Assembly: GCF_026343125.1 (NCBI RefSeq)
Contig: NZ_JAPEMB010000001.1
Span: 4,779,501-4,843,500, forward strand
DNA length: 64,000 bases
Direction of reading: 5' to 3'
Source: Streptomyces sp. NBC_00094
GTDB taxonomy: Bacteria; Actinomycetota; Actinomycetes; Streptomycetales; Streptomycetaceae
Made by a program: the position numbers and the translations under genes. This document shows, one piece after another, positions 61,842 through 64,000 of the stretch. The notes below the pieces were generated by a model. The model was given only the letters and a program-made list of their open reading frames with translations. It did not search any database and was not told the origin of the DNA. Positions within the stretch are counted from its first letter, which is position 1, and the number at the start of each line of letters is the position of its first letter.

Positions 61842-62213
61842 GTGCCTACGATCCAGCAGCTGGTCCGGAAGGGCCGGCAGGACAAGGTCGAGAAGAACAA
61901 GACGCCCGCTCTTGAGGGTTCCCCTCAGCGTCGTGGCGTCTGCACGCGTGTGTTCACGACCACCCCGAAGAAGCCGAACTCGGCCCTCCGTAAGGTCGCG
62001 CGTGTGCGTCTGACCTCGGGCATCGAGGTCACGGCCTACATCCCGGGTGAGGGTCACAACCTGCAGGAGCACTCCATCGTGCTCGTGCGTGGTGGCCGTG
62101 TGAAGGACCTGCCGGGTGTTCGCTACAAGATCATCCGCGGTTCCCTCGACACGCAGGGCGTCAAGAACCGTAAGCAGGCTCGCAGCCGCTACGGCGCCAA
62201 GAAGGAGAAGTAA
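61842..62213 (+). CDS. rpsL: 30S ribosomal protein S12
   Basis: A 123-residue protein, GTG start at 61842. It starts MPTIQQLVRKGRQDKVEKNK, includes TTTPKKPNSALRKVARVRLT and GRVKDLPGVRYKIIRG. The lysines in TPKKPNS and GRVKDLP, where substitutions give streptomycin resistance, are unchanged. S12 guards decoding accuracy. Confidence 0.98.
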   Translation: MPTIQQLVRKGRQDKVEKNKTPALEGSPQRRGVCTRVFTTTPKKPNSALRKVARVRLTSGIEVTAYIPGEGHNLQEHSIVLVRGGRVKDLPGVRYKIIRGSLDTQGVKNRKQARSRYGAKKEK

Positions 62214-62215
62214 GA

Positions 62216-62686
62216 ATGCCTCGTAAGGGCCCCGCCCCGAAGCGCCCGGTCATCATCGACCCGGTCTACAGCTCTCCTCTTGTCACCTCGCTGATCAACA
62301 AGATCCTGCTTGACGGCAAGCGTTCCACCGCCGAGCGCATCGTGTACGGCGCCATGGAGGGTCTTCGCGAGAAGACCGGCCAGGACCCGGTCATCACGCT
62401 GAAGCGCGCTCTCGAGAACGTCAAGCCGTCCCTCGAGGTCAAGTCCCGCCGTGTCGGTGGCGCCACCTACCAGGTGCCGATCGAGGTCAAGCCCGGTCGT
62501 GCCTCCACCCTCGCGCTGCGCTGGCTCGTCGGTTACTCCCGCGCCCGTCGCGAGAAGACCATGACCGAGCGCCTCCTGAACGAGCTCCTCGACGCCTCGA
62601 ACGGCCTCGGAGCTGCGGTCAAGAAGCGTGAGGACACGCACAAGATGGCCGAGTCCAACAAGGCCTTCGCGCACTACCGCTGGTAG
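62216..62686 (+). CDS. rpsG: 30S ribosomal protein S7
   Basis: A 156-residue protein two bases after rpsL, starting MPRKGPAPKRPVIIDPVYSS, with SRRVGGATYQVPIEVKP and RLLNELLDASNGLGAAVKKR. It nucleates assembly of the 30S head and in many bacteria is the operon autoregulator. Confidence 0.98.
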   Translation: MPRKGPAPKRPVIIDPVYSSPLVTSLINKILLDGKRSTAERIVYGAMEGLREKTGQDPVITLKRALENVKPSLEVKSRRVGGATYQVPIEVKPGRASTLALRWLVGYSRARREKTMTERLLNELLDASNGLGAAVKKREDTHKMAESNKAFAHYRW

Positions 62687-62725
62687 TCGCAACCCACATC
62701 GAGACCGAGAGAAGACTGAGCCGAT

Positions 62726-64000
<1,275 letters not shown>

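Noticed and set aside
61960..62130. Streptomycin-resistance substitution in rpsL
   Set aside because: The lysines in TPKKPNS and GRVKDLP are unchanged.

Overview
The window is high-GC actinobacterial chromosome, almost certainly Streptomyces. The gene order korA, a second nuo cluster, htpX, rpmG, two MaoC dehydratases, murB, aspC, secE, nusG, rplKA, rplJL, rpoBC, rpsL, rpsG, fusA matches my memory of the core region of Streptomyces chromosomes. Start codons are often GTG, many genes overlap by ATGA or GTGA, and the presence of WhiB-like and LuxR-type regulators fits. No database search was possible; all assignments come from reading sequence and recalling families.

Layout. 1-5.85 kb, minus strand: the start of korA (2-oxoacid:ferredoxin oxidoreductase alpha subunit, cut by the window edge), a LuxR-type response regulator and two closely similar sensor kinases, each kinase followed by a short tandem-repeat tract. 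5.99-16.1 kb, plus strand: a tightly coupled ten-gene complex I operon, nuoA-B-C-H-I-J-K-L-M-N, with no nuoD, E, F or G. 16.1-24.3 kb: mscL, an htpX-yccF-barstar-like run, then minus-strand genes for an amino-acid permease, AlkB, a methylated-DNA methyltransferase, YajQ, an NAD(P)-binding protein and a degenerate amidohydrolase, with tRNA-Tyr among them. 24.4-42.9 kb: tRNA-Thr, tRNA-Met, rpmG, the MaoC dehydratase pair, murB, add, aspC, tRNA-Trp, secE-nusG, rplK-rplA, a lipoprotein, rplJ-rplL (with an L10-type leader) and rpoB-rpoC.

42.9-61.4 kb: an accessory block of about 18.5 kb inserted in the otherwise universal rpoBC/str region. On the minus strand it carries the complete tail half of a non-contractile siphovirus: tail terminator, tail tube, G/GT assembly chaperones with a -1 frameshift site, two tape-measure-like proteins, distal tail protein, minor tail protein, three paralogous receptor-binding or fibre proteins, an amidase and a holin. 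A regulatory cassette (XRE, WhiB-like, Zn-Cys protein, MerR-like HTH) sits upstream. There is no capsid, portal, terminase or integrase, so I read it as a domesticated F-type phage-tail bacteriocin (tailocin). Two LexA/SOS-box-like sites lie at 55183-55222 and a repeated TTGCGTGC operator-like motif lies near the regulators. These suggest damage-inducible, repressor-controlled expression followed by holin/amidase lysis.

61.6-64.0 kb: the str operon, with a strong-looking promoter, rpsL, rpsG and the start of fusA (cut by the right edge). The sequence positions linked to rifampicin and streptomycin resistance in rpoB and rpsL look wild type.
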